Part shown: in pieces, positions 16,333 to 23,636 of the stretch
Numbering within the stretch: position 1 is the stretch's first letter
Layout of the letters: the number at the start of each line of letters is the position of its first letter
Assembly (NCBI GenBank): GCA_023231165.1
Contig: JALNVY010000004.1
Coordinates: 1 to 31,476, forward strand
From: Syntrophales bacterium
Lineage (GTDB): Bacteria > Desulfobacterota > Syntrophia > Syntrophales > UBA8958
Reading direction: 5' to 3'
DNA length: 31,476 bases
Notes under the pieces: model-generated
Seen by the model: the letters and a program-made list of their open reading frames with translations, nothing else
Told to the model about the DNA's origin: nothing
The model's database searches: none
Made by a program: the position numbers and the translations under genes

Positions 16333-17229
16333 ATGTATAGTAAAATGAGAAAAATATTTGTCGCGATCATGCTAATTTTTACCGTCGGCTTTGCCGCTAA
16401 TGTCCAGGCGGAAAATGCTACGATCTTCAAAATCGGAGAGGACATTACGATTGAAGAAGGGGTGCATATAAATCATGTCTTGGCGATCAATGGCCAAATC
16501 ACGGTCTCAGGGACTGTCGAGGGAAACGTTATCGCTATTAACAAATCCATTGTTCTGACCAGAAAGGCCGTGGTCAAAGGGAATATCTTAACCGTAGGCG
16601 GCGTCATAGTCAGGGGTAAGGGGGCGGAGGTTCAGGGAACGATCACAGAGATTAATTCCTCAAACATCTCAGACGCTATCACCACAGTTTTGAGTGGTGA
16701 ATGGGAAGGTTGGTCGTGGGTATTCGCAATCATTTCCCTTACTATCTTCTTCAGCGTATTGATCATTGCCGTCCTGATTGTAGTCCTGATACCCAAACCC
16801 GTCAGGGTCATTGCTGCTTCCATTCAGGAGGAAACTGTAAGGATTACCCTCTGGGGACTTCTGGGAATGGTGCTGGTTGTCCCATTAGCTATTTTATTGA
16901 CCATCTCCGTCATCGGCATTGTGTTGATACCTTTGGAGATGATCCTGATTGTTTCTGCGGGGCTGCTGGGTTTCATCGCCATGTCCCAGATTCTCGGACA
17001 GAAGCTATATGCATTGTTTAAGAGACCTCCCCAGCACATCATCCGGGAAACATTCTGGGGTCTAGTCGTCTTGTGGTTAATCGGCTGGATACCCTACATA
17101 GGCTGGATGATCAAGGTCCTTGCCCTGATGATGGGGCTGGGCTCCGTCATCTATACTCGCTTCGGCTCCCACTCGCCAAAAAGGCAACAGCCTGTCATTA
17201 AGGAGACTGCCTTCAAGTCCGCCCCTTGA
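16333..17229 (+). CDS. Bactofilin-like domain fused to membrane domain
   Basis: A 298-residue envelope protein. Residues 1-26 are a signal peptide (ANVQA before EN). Residues about 35-110 are a beta-helical polymer-forming repeat of the bactofilin/DUF8173 type: EGVHINHVLAINGQITVSG, VEGNVIAINKSIVL, VVKGNILTVGGVIVRGKG. Four or more hydrophobic segments follow (about 128-155, 172-196, 197-220, 243-275) and a short basic tail. Similar proteins are widespread and uncharacterised; a role in envelope organisation is an inference. The start ATG at 16333 lacks a strong ribosome site, and ATG at 16345 is an alternative. It is convergent with mdh, with 35 nt between. Confidence 0.75.
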   Translation: MYSKMRKIFVAIMLIFTVGFAANVQAENATIFKIGEDITIEEGVHINHVLAINGQITVSGTVEGNVIAINKSIVLTRKAVVKGNILTVGGVIVRGKGAEVQGTITEINSSNISDAITTVLSGEWEGWSWVFAIISLTIFFSVLIIAVLIVVLIPKPVRVIAASIQEETVRITLWGLLGMVLVVPLAILLTISVIGIVLIPLEMILIVSAGLLGFIAMSQILGQKLYALFKRPPQHIIRETFWGLVVLWLIGWIPYIGWMIKVLALMMGLGSVIYTRFGSHSPKRQQPVIKETAFKSAP

Positions 17230-17264
17230 ATACGGACCTCTGTCCCTTTCTCGCTCACATAAGC

Positions 17265-18197
17265 TCAGGCAAGGCGCTTCAAGGCATCGACAAGTTCCCT
17301 CACAGATTGCGCCGACTTTTTCAGGGCTGACATCTCCCCATCGGTCAGGTGAAGTTGCATGATCTCCTCAACGCCCCTTTTGCCTAATTTTACCGGAACG
17401 CCGATGAACAGGTCTTGAATATCATACTCCCCCTGGAGATAAACTGCACAGGGAAGGATTTTTTTCCGATCTTTGAGGATTGCCTCGGCCATCTCCACCG
17501 CCGCTGCCGCCGGGGCATAGAAGGCGCTGCCCGTTTTCAGAAGGCCGACGATTTCCGCCCCCCCGTTGCGAGTTCTGTCTACCAGTGCCTCAATACGCTC
17601 AGGGGAGAGAACTTCCGGCAACGGAATACCGGCAACGGTGGAATAGCGCGGCAGGGGAACCATTGTATCGCCATGACCACCCAGAACGGTGGCGTGGATA
17701 TTCTCCACCGATACCTGCAATGCCACCGCAATGAAGGCCCGGAACCGTGCCGCGTCGAGGACGCCCGCCATACCTATCACCCTGTTTCTCGGAAAACCAC
17801 TGACTTCGAAGGCAACATGACACATCGCATCCAGAGGATTGCTGACAATTATCAAGATGGCTGCCGGTGAATACTTGACCACTTCCTGCACTACAGCTTT
17901 CATGATCCGGGAATTGATTGTCAGGAGGTCATCCCTGCTCATACCGGGCTTGCGGGGAACACCCGCCGTGATGATGACAATGTCCGATCCTGCCGATTCT
18001 TCATAGCTGTTCGCTCCCATGATTATAGCGTCGTGTTTTTCAATGGGCGCCGCTTGCGCAAGATCCAGGGCCTTGCCTTGAGGAACGCCTTCCAGAACGT
18101 CTATCAAGACCACATCACATAATGCTTTCTCCACAAGGCGCTGGGCGATGGTCGCCCCCACATTTCCAGCTCCAATAACCGCTACCTTCTTGTCCAT
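17265..18197 (-). CDS. mdh: Malate dehydrogenase (LDH-like type)
   Basis: A 310-residue NAD-dependent enzyme for malate-oxaloacetate interconversion. Rossmann motif GAGNVG at 9-14 with Asp at the end of the second strand (VLIDV) indicating NAD preference. The RKPGMSR loop supplies the substrate Arg that favours malate over lactate; SNPLD, VLDAARFR and catalytic GGHGD (near residue 175) follow. Length and sequence are typical of the LDH-like MDH found in many anaerobes. It is monocistronic by spacing; upstream lies the hairpin repeat at 18275-18394. Confidence 0.95.
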   Translation of the reverse strand: MDKKVAVIGAGNVGATIAQRLVEKALCDVVLIDVLEGVPQGKALDLAQAAPIEKHDAIIMGANSYEESAGSDIVIITAGVPRKPGMSRDDLLTINSRIMKAVVQEVVKYSPAAILIIVSNPLDAMCHVAFEVSGFPRNRVIGMAGVLDAARFRAFIAVALQVSVENIHATVLGGHGDTMVPLPRYSTVAGIPLPEVLSPERIEALVDRTRNGGAEIVGLLKTGSAFYAPAAAAVEMAEAILKDRKKILPCAVYLQGEYDIQDLFIGVPVKLGKRGVEEIMQLHLTDGEMSALKKSAQSVRELVDALKRLA

Positions 18198-18274
18198 GAT
18201 ACACCTTTCGCAGGTTTAATGGCGCTTCATAATGTCGCATCATTCCCTTGTCAAGATGTTTTATGAATCTTGAC

Positions 18275-18394
18275 GGCTTCGTAAAAAGATCCGGATGCTG
18301 CGTTGCGCTGCATCCTTCGTCACTGCGGCGTACTCCAAGTACGCCTCATTCTTCAGGATTAGCGCGCCTTGCCTGCGGATCTTTTTACGAAGCC
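18275..18394. repeat. 120-bp terminal-inverted-repeat element (MITE/REP-like)
   Basis: A 19-bp perfect inverted repeat: GGCTTCGTAAAAAGATCCG at 18275-18293 and its complement at 18376-18394. Inside is a second hairpin, GGCGTACT-CCA-AGTACGCC, and a CGTTGCGCTGCATCC segment. It carries no ORF of its own. The layout matches mobile-type hairpin repeats scattered in deltaproteobacterial genomes; only one copy is in this window. It lies in the gap between divergent mdh and the acyl-CoA synthetase gene. Confidence 0.8.
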
Positions 18395-18460
18395 ATCGAT
18401 TATGGCCAAATTTACAACTTCTTACGAGGGCGTCAATCCTGGGCATTCCTATGTTTTTTC

Positions 18461-18489
18461 TTGAAGTCTCGTCGTCACTTCGCTATATG
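18461..18489 (+). promoter_or_regulatory. Candidate promoter for acyl-CoA synthetase alpha
   Basis: TTGAAG (18461-18466) and TATATG (18484-18489) with a 17-nt spacer, placing the transcript start near 18496, about 37 nt before the chosen ATG at 18533. Confidence 0.45.
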
Positions 18490-18532
18490 CCAACGGACGC
18501 TGTCTAACCGTTACTCAATGAGGGAATCTGCC

Positions 18533-19993
18533 ATGTTGCATAAAGATTTCGAACGGATTTTTCATCCCCGCCGCGTCGCTGTCGCCGGTGTATCGACGGA
18601 GGGTTTCGGCTTCGGCCGGGGAATTTTTCTTTCGCTGTTGTCCATGGGTTTTGAGGGGGAGCTTATCCCCGTCAATCCCCGGGGAGGTGAAATGCTGGGG
18701 AGAAAGTTATATCGAAGCATCGATGAAATCCCGGGAAACATAGATTTTGCCGTTATTGCCGTGGCAGCATCGAGGGTGCCGGAAACCCTCGAACAATGCC
18801 GGAGAAAGGGGGCACTGGGGGCCGAAATCATTTCCTCCGGTTTTCGGGAGTTAGGAACGCCGGATGGCGTTGCCCTGGAAGACGAGATTCGCACCATAGC
18901 TCGCAGAGGGATTAGGGTCATCGGTCCTAATTGTTTCGGTATTTATTGTCCCCGCAGCGGGCTCACCATGCTTCCCGGACCGGATCTGTCCAGAGAAAGC
19001 GGTCCCGTCGCCTTCATTTCCCAAAGTGGAGGCATGTCTATAGATTTTGCCTTCATGGGCCCCTGGACAGGCGTCCACTTCAGCAAAATGGTCAGTTTTG
19101 GCAATGGAGCCGACCTTCGAGAGACGGAGCTGCTGGAGTATTTCAAAGACGATGACGAAACTGGTATTGTATCACTGTATGTGGAGGGGGTGGAAGACGG
19201 TGAGCGATTTATCAGGGCCCTTCGAGAAACATCTGCGGTCAAACCTGTCGTCGTTTACAAAGGCGGGCTGTCGGAAGCCGGGCAACGGGCGGTAACAAGC
19301 CATACCGCCTCTCTGGGAGGAAGCCGGGTTATCTGGGAAGCAGCCATCCGCCAAGCGGGGGCGATTCAGGTCCAAAGCGTCGAAGAAATGGCTCATACCT
19401 GCCTCGCTTTTTCCCTGCTGCCCCTCCGGATTTACCGGGGAATCACCGTTGCCGGCGGGGGCGGCGCCCTGGGGGTGGCTGCCTGTGACATGGCGGAAGC
19501 TTACGGTCTGTCCCTCCCCCATCTAAAAGGAGATGTTTATGAGGCCGTCTTATCCTGTTTACCTAAACCCGGCTCCAGCGCCGCCAATCCCATCGACATC
19601 GCCAATCCCTATGTGGCCCCACGCATGATCCGGGAGGCATTGATCCAGGCGGCAAAAGATGAACGGGTGGATATCCAGATCCAGGCGCCCCTGTTGTATC
19701 ATTTCAAGGCCCTGAGCACACTGATGGGCATGAAGTCCTTTCAGGAAATAACCCCTTATCTCGAAATAGCTGCGGATGCCAGAGAAGTTGCTGATATCAC
19801 TGGAAAACCAGTGGTGGTTGTCCTTCCCAATCCGAGAAGAGGGGAGAAAGATATGGATGTGGAAGAACTGTTCCGACGGGCAAGAAGGTCCTTTTTAGAA
19901 AGGGGAATCCCTGTCTTTGATATGCTGTCAGACGCCATGCGGGCAATCCATCATGTATCTGCATATGCAGCCGCCCACAGACGAGAGGATTAA
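18533..19993 (+). CDS. ADP-forming acyl-CoA synthetase, alpha subunit-like
   Basis: A 486-residue protein with the alpha-subunit layout of ADP-forming acetyl/acyl-CoA synthetases (acyl-CoA + ADP + Pi to acid + CoA + ATP). It has an N-terminal CoA-binding domain (FHPRRVAVAGVS, LIPVNPRGGEMLG), two succinyl-CoA-ligase-type domains (VIGPNCFGIYCP, VAFISQSGGM), and AVTSHTASLGG. The His in SHT is residue 257 when counted from 18533, which agrees with the phospho-His of characterised archaeal alpha subunits as I recall them. The start is chosen because AGGGA lies 7 nt before ATG 18533; the frame is open upstream through the repeat but that part is not coding. No ATP-grasp beta subunit is adjacent, so a partner must be elsewhere. 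Confidence 0.85.
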   Translation: MLHKDFERIFHPRRVAVAGVSTEGFGFGRGIFLSLLSMGFEGELIPVNPRGGEMLGRKLYRSIDEIPGNIDFAVIAVAASRVPETLEQCRRKGALGAEIISSGFRELGTPDGVALEDEIRTIARRGIRVIGPNCFGIYCPRSGLTMLPGPDLSRESGPVAFISQSGGMSIDFAFMGPWTGVHFSKMVSFGNGADLRETELLEYFKDDDETGIVSLYVEGVEDGERFIRALRETSAVKPVVVYKGGLSEAGQRAVTSHTASLGGSRVIWEAAIRQAGAIQVQSVEEMAHTCLAFSLLPLRIYRGITVAGGGGALGVAACDMAEAYGLSLPHLKGDVYEAVLSCLPKPGSSAANPIDIANPYVAPRMIREALIQAAKDERVDIQIQAPLLYHFKALSTLMGMKSFQEITPYLEIAADAREVADITGKPVVVVLPNPRRGEKDMDVEELFRRARRSFLERGIPVFDMLSDAMRAIHHVSAYAAAHRRED

Positions 19994-20034
19994 TAAGCAA
20001 AACTCACCAAATCCTGAATGTCAGCGGCCGCGAT

Positions 20035-20520
20035 TTACATACCACAGCACTTCTTGAATTTCTTGCCGCTGCCGCAAGGACAGAGGTCATTTCTGCCAAT
20101 CTTGGGAGATTCTCTTTTTACCTGTTTTGGTTTTACCATCTCGCCGTCTTTGAAATACCATTTACCCGCCACTTTTTCAAAAACGGCAAGTTCATGATGT
20201 TGAAGCCGTTTATTCTCCATAGAAAAACCGGCTATGAATTCAACCGTTCCCTGATCATCAGCGGGGCCTCCCGCTTCGGTTTGAATAATCTCAAGCCCGT
20301 TCCATACGGATGATTTTGACCATTTTAAAGCGCCCTCCTCATCCCAATCCTCCCTGGAATCGGGGTGTATGGTATCGTGTATATACGGTATTTCCTGTAA
20401 CGTGTAGGCGCTGTATCGCGAACGCATCAACTGCTCCGCCGTTTCCGGATTTCTCTCCCCTCTTATGAATGGTTCACAACATTTTTCATAAGTCTTTTCT
20501 GAGCCGCATGGACAATCCAT
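20035..20520 (-). CDS. YchJ-family SEC-C motif protein
   Basis: A 161-residue protein with two zinc-binding SEC-C motifs, CPCGSEKTYEKCC at the N-terminus and CPCGSGKKFKKCCGM at the C-terminus. Between them is the YchJ/UPF0225 NTF2-like domain (EQLMRSRYSAYTL, PDSREDW, GTVEFIAGF, WYFKDG). The SEC-C motif is that of the SecA C-terminus, where it binds zinc and SecB. The function of YchJ proteins is not established. It is convergent with the acyl-CoA synthetase gene. Confidence 0.9.
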   Translation of the reverse strand: MDCPCGSEKTYEKCCEPFIRGERNPETAEQLMRSRYSAYTLQEIPYIHDTIHPDSREDWDEEGALKWSKSSVWNGLEIIQTEAGGPADDQGTVEFIAGFSMENKRLQHHELAVFEKVAGKWYFKDGEMVKPKQVKRESPKIGRNDLCPCGSGKKFKKCCGM

Positions 20521-20619
20521 CTATTTCTCCTCCCCGTAGCATTCACAAACCGCATTTTATTGTTGATGCCGGAACGACGCAATGGCAACATAAAACTGAA
20601 ATTAATGATGTATGATTCA

Positions 20620-20967
20620 TCAAGCGTGAAATTCAGGAGATACCGCTCGCTCTAAGATGGACTTGATAAATGCGTTCAGAGTTTTCCCTTCATTCATAGC
20701 ATGGGATACAAGTCTTTGATGCAGCGATGGATCAAGTCGGATATTGAACGACCCCTTGAAGGGTTTTTCCGGTTCTCTGCCAGCCTGAGCACACATTTCA
20801 AGATAATCATCAACAGCTTCTTCAAAGGAACGCTTGAGAGAATCAACGTCTGTTCCTTCGTAACTGACCAAAGCACGAATAAATTCAATCTTTCCGAAGA
20901 AAACGCGATCATTGTCACTGTAATGGACAGAACCGAAATAACCTTTAAATGACATCATGTCTTTCAT
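20620..20967 (-). CDS. hicB: HicB-family antitoxin
   Basis: A 115-residue antitoxin. The N-terminal half is the HicB partial RNase H fold (GYFGSVHYSDNDRVFFGKI, VSYEGTDVDSLKRSFEEAVDDYLEMC). The C-terminal half is a ribbon-helix-helix DNA-binding segment (FNIRLDPSLHQRLVSHAMNEG, LNAFIKSILERAV). The start at 20967 is chosen: GAGGG lies 6 nt upstream, and longer frames run into hicA. It overlaps hicA by 4 nt, toxin first, as usual. It should neutralise HicA and repress the operon through the inverted repeat at 21250-21267. Confidence 0.93.
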   Translation of the reverse strand: MKDMMSFKGYFGSVHYSDNDRVFFGKIEFIRALVSYEGTDVDSLKRSFEEAVDDYLEMCAQAGREPEKPFKGSFNIRLDPSLHQRLVSHAMNEGKTLNAFIKSILERAVSPEFHA

Positions 20968-21218
20968 ATTAATCCCTCGTTTCTCAATACCTGCGCCACC
21001 TGTTCTATCTGATATCGCTTTAGGAATGGGGACGGATGAGGACGGTGAAGACTTATTGGAGCCCCTATTTGATAATCGAATCTTACCCGTGATCCTCCGG
21101 TTTTCCCCGCCTTCACTTGGACATATCCAAATCCGGCAAGTAACGTTTGTAATTCCTGCCATGCGAAATCAACTGGCATGGATAGGAATCTTTTCAGGAG
21201 CTTTTCGTGTTTGCTCAT
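20964..21218 (-). CDS. hicA: HicA-family mRNA interferase toxin
   Basis: An 84-residue toxin with the double-stranded-RNA-binding-like HicA fold: MSKHEKLLKRFLSMPVDFAWQ is the family N-terminus, followed by GGSRVRF and the catalytic-His segment ISLHRPHP. HicA cleaves mRNA and tmRNA and arrests growth until HicB binds it. All key positions are kept, so it looks functional. The perfect -10 box TATAAT ends only 8 nt before the ATG, so the message may be leaderless or nearly so. Co-transcribed with hicB. Confidence 0.93.
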   Translation of the reverse strand: MSKHEKLLKRFLSMPVDFAWQELQTLLAGFGYVQVKAGKTGGSRVRFDYQIGAPISLHRPHPSPFLKRYQIEQVAQVLRNEGLI

Positions 21219-21226
21219 GGTTGTAG

Positions 21227-21267
21227 ATTATAACAGAAGGAGGTAAAAAGCAACTAAAATAAGTTGC
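21227..21267 (-). promoter_or_regulatory. hicAB promoter with overlapping inverted repeat
   Basis: On the minus strand TATAAT (21227-21232) and TTGCTT (21248-21253, 15-nt spacer). The -35 region is overlapped by an inverted repeat, GCAACT (21250-21255) with AGTTGC (21262-21267), a plausible HicB operator. The remaining bases up to 21489 contain no gene that I can support. Confidence 0.6.
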
Positions 21268-21489
21268 AAATTATACTTAGCAAACAAAAACATTACGAAG
21301 CGTTCGTGTTGCAACGAAAGCAGGATATCAACAAATCAGACCTTCGCAAAATCGGCTACTGAGCAGGCATATCAACGCTGCATGGTGATCGACAACCTGA
21401 ATCATTACATACGGCAAGGGCTCATCAAAATTATCTGCCAATAGGGAAAATTATATGTTTTCTTGAAAAAGGCAAGTCCATCTCCACGG

Positions 21490-22377
21490 TTATTTTAAAA
21501 CGCCCGGCGCTGCCAGGAGACGGGGCGGCATCTGGGGGTCTCGACAGGTTTTGAAATCACACGTACCCAGGCGGCCCCAGTGATTGACCGCCGCGACCCA
21601 GCGCCGGGCAACCTGGTATTTCTGGCGGTCCTGATCGTCTTCTTCGCCTTTCATCTCGAGGATGAGGGTTCTACCGTTCTTGAGTCGGACCAGGTAATCC
21701 GGTTCGAAATGATGCTGGGCTCCTTCATACTCATAAGGAATCAGCAAGAAAGGCCGATCGTTTCTCACATAGCAGAAGACATGGTCGGTCTGCTGCTCCA
21801 GATAGAAGGCAGCGGTCTGCTCCCAGGTGCTGTCCAGGACAACAGCGTTAATGTGGGAGCGAATCGTGCTGTGCACATTGCGTTTCGTCGTAAAATCAAC
21901 ATCGGATGTAGCGCCGATAGGCTTATAGCGGTTGAGGATAGGCAGGAGCGGCGTTTCGCCTTCCTACTCATTGGGTACAATGGCGTCAAGAAGCAATTCT
22001 TTGATGCGACGGACATATTTCTCCAAACCCAGTTCACATTGATGCTGCCCCCGGAAGTCAACCTTTTCGGCGATGTACCGGGGGACAATCCTGAGAACCT
22101 GTGGAAAAAGCTCATGCCTTGCCAGTCCGCGTGTTCGGGCGTTTCCTTGGACGGGGGCCTGTTCTCCCTCACCCACCAGGGCGGCAACAACATGCCGGGC
22201 GATTTCAAATTCGATCTCCTGCAGGTGGTGACGAGCCCAGTATTCTGCACGGTCATGTTTGACATATTCACCTATGCCGCCGCCATGTACACCATCCTCC
22301 AAATGATCCGCCACGATCCTTACAAATGTTGCGGTTCTAATCCCTTTTGCCCCCATGGCTGATGCCGATGATCTCAT
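21490..22377 (-). pseudogene. Type III restriction endonuclease remnant with in-frame stop
   Basis: One reading frame interrupted by TAG at 21964-21966. Before the stop: VRIVADHLEDGVHGGGIGEYV, WARHHLQEIEFEIARHVVAAL, ARTRGLARHELFPQVLRIV. After the stop, in the same frame: ETPLLPILNRYKPIGATSDVDF, VVLDSTWEQTAAFYLEQQ, FEPDYLVRL and LILEMKGEEDDQDRQKYQ. The last stretch, with D...E-x-K spacing, resembles the PD-(D/E)XK nuclease end of large Res-type (BPTD_3080-like) restriction proteins. These normally have a long N-terminal helicase part, absent here, so about two thirds is lost. No methylase gene is near. Whether the amber codon is read through is unknown; decay is the simplest view. Confidence 0.75.
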
Positions 22378-22409
22378 AGCATATGAAGATTGGCAAATTA
22401 CATTCCCGC

Positions 22410-22661
22410 TTAAACGGAGGCTTTTTTACGCCTAGCCTTGGCAGGCGGCATAGCCTCGATCAGGGCGCGCAGTACTTTGTTCACGGAATCAGAGGTCTGA
22501 AATACTTCAGATACGTCAGGATCAAGCGCTACGACAACCAGTCCCTCATTCTGCTGGCTGGCGAACCGATTAGGTTTTGCCTTCCGATAATCGAAGTTAT
22601 ACTCCGATCGCATATCCTCCTTAATGCCTGGGGTCGTTTTAGGTGCCGATATTTTCTTCAT
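22410..22661 (-). CDS. Small antitoxin-like protein
   Basis: An 83-residue basic protein resembling small antitoxin-like proteins often seen beside toxins: EDMRSEYNFDYRKAKPNRFA, then VVVALDPDVSEVFQTSDSVNKVLRALIE, and a Lys/Arg-rich tail. GGGAG (22666-22670) is 4 nt from the ATG. No toxin gene is adjacent; downstream is the restriction-enzyme remnant, so it is an orphan. Its promoter carries a perfect 18-bp palindrome, which fits autoregulation. The family role is inferred from memory of similar genes; DNA binding is not shown. Confidence 0.6.
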   Translation of the reverse strand: MKKISAPKTTPGIKEDMRSEYNFDYRKAKPNRFASQQNEGLVVVALDPDVSEVFQTSDSVNKVLRALIEAMPPAKARRKKASV

Positions 22662-22698
22662 AATTCTCCCGTTCTTTCTTTGTGATCCATCTTAACTC

Positions 22699-22721
22699 AG
22701 TTCGGTGCACCGAACTAATTA
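22699..22721 (-). promoter_or_regulatory. 18-bp perfect palindrome at promoter of the 83-aa gene
   Basis: AGTTCGGTGCACCGAACT at 22699-22716 is perfectly self-complementary. A candidate promoter on the minus strand, TTGCTT (22739-22744), 17-nt spacer, TAATTA (22716-22721), ends at its edge, so a bound repressor would cover the transcript start. It lies 37 nt upstream of the antitoxin-like start codon. Confidence 0.65.
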
Positions 22722-22814
22722 AACATTACGTATTAATTAAGCAATCTCCGGCAGCGCCTTCGATTTTCACGCCAGTTTTGGACCGCTTTCGGAATCGTTT
22801 CCCCCTGCATACGT

Positions 22815-23585
22815 CTACTGTGCCACCTCGGCGATTTTTGTTTCGATGCCCTGCTTCAAGGCTTCCAGGGCGATGATAAAAGTCTCTCTGTCTTCCAGAG
22901 ACTGGGCCTGTATATCCACAAGGGAGATTTTCGTCTGTACCTGGTCCATAGTATTGAACAATTTCTGTATTCGCGACGGGGTAGCCCCGTCCGGGATTTT
23001 TATTTTTGGTTTCATCTGCTCACGATACCGTTGGTACTCCTTGAGCATGCTCTGGTCTTGTTTTTTTCTGGCGATTTTGACCAAAACATTCTTAGGAACC
23101 GAGGGGTCCGTACGGCACTCGTCCCGTATCTCTTTCGGAAGCCGGTTCAGCGAAAGGGTCTCCGAGATGGTTGCCTTGGATTTATTGAAAATCCTTACCA
23201 GATCATCCTGTTGATATATGTGGTCATTCTTGAGGCGATCAAAGGCCTCCGCTTCCTCAATGGGGTTGAGATCCGATCTGGTGATGTTTTCGATTAGGGA
23301 AAGTTCCGTAGAATTGACATTTTCCTTGTAAATAGCCGGAATGACCGTCAGGCCGGCCTTCCTGGCCGCACTGCACCGCCTTTCTCCGGCCACAATATAC
23401 AGGAGCCCGTCCGGTCCCCGCCGGAAGAGGGGCGGCTGCAAGATGCCCTGCTGACGGATCGATTCCGTCAGTTCAGCTAGCGCGACGGGATCGAAGTATT
23501 TCCGGGGCTGATCCGGATCGGGCAGCAGATCGTTCAACGGGATTATATACAACTGGTTGGAGATGAAGTTTTCGTCTGACGACAT
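22815..23585 (-). CDS. Orphan ParB/Spo0J-type protein
   Basis: A 256-residue ParB-domain protein. N-terminal CTPase/ParB domain: LLPDPDQPRKYFDPVALAEL, QGILQPPLFRR, VAGERRCSAARKAGL (box II), ENITRSDLNPIEEAEAF. A helix-turn-helix follows (YQQDDLVRIFNKSKATISETLSLNRLP). The last 90 residues are helical and charged. AAGGAGG (23591-23597) is 5 nt from the ATG. There is no parA or obvious parS nearby, so it is not a normal partition pair; plasmid- or island-derived ParB-like regulators are an alternative. It starts 51 nt after the XRE-ImmA gene and may share its transcript. Confidence 0.85.
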   Translation of the reverse strand: MSSDENFISNQLYIIPLNDLLPDPDQPRKYFDPVALAELTESIRQQGILQPPLFRRGPDGLLYIVAGERRCSAARKAGLTVIPAIYKENVNSTELSLIENITRSDLNPIEEAEAFDRLKNDHIYQQDDLVRIFNKSKATISETLSLNRLPKEIRDECRTDPSVPKNVLVKIARKKQDQSMLKEYQRYREQMKPKIKIPDGATPSRIQKLFNTMDQVQTKISLVDIQAQSLEDRETFIIALEALKQGIETKIAEVAQ

Positions 23586-23636
23586 AAGATCCTCCTTGGC
23601 GGCATTCGATTGATCGGTATCTGTGATACTATAAAA

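Noticed and set aside
21310..21445. Plus-strand protein-like stretch ending in NHYIRQGLIKIICQ
   Set aside because: No start with ribosome site and no recognised family; may be a relic but too little to call.
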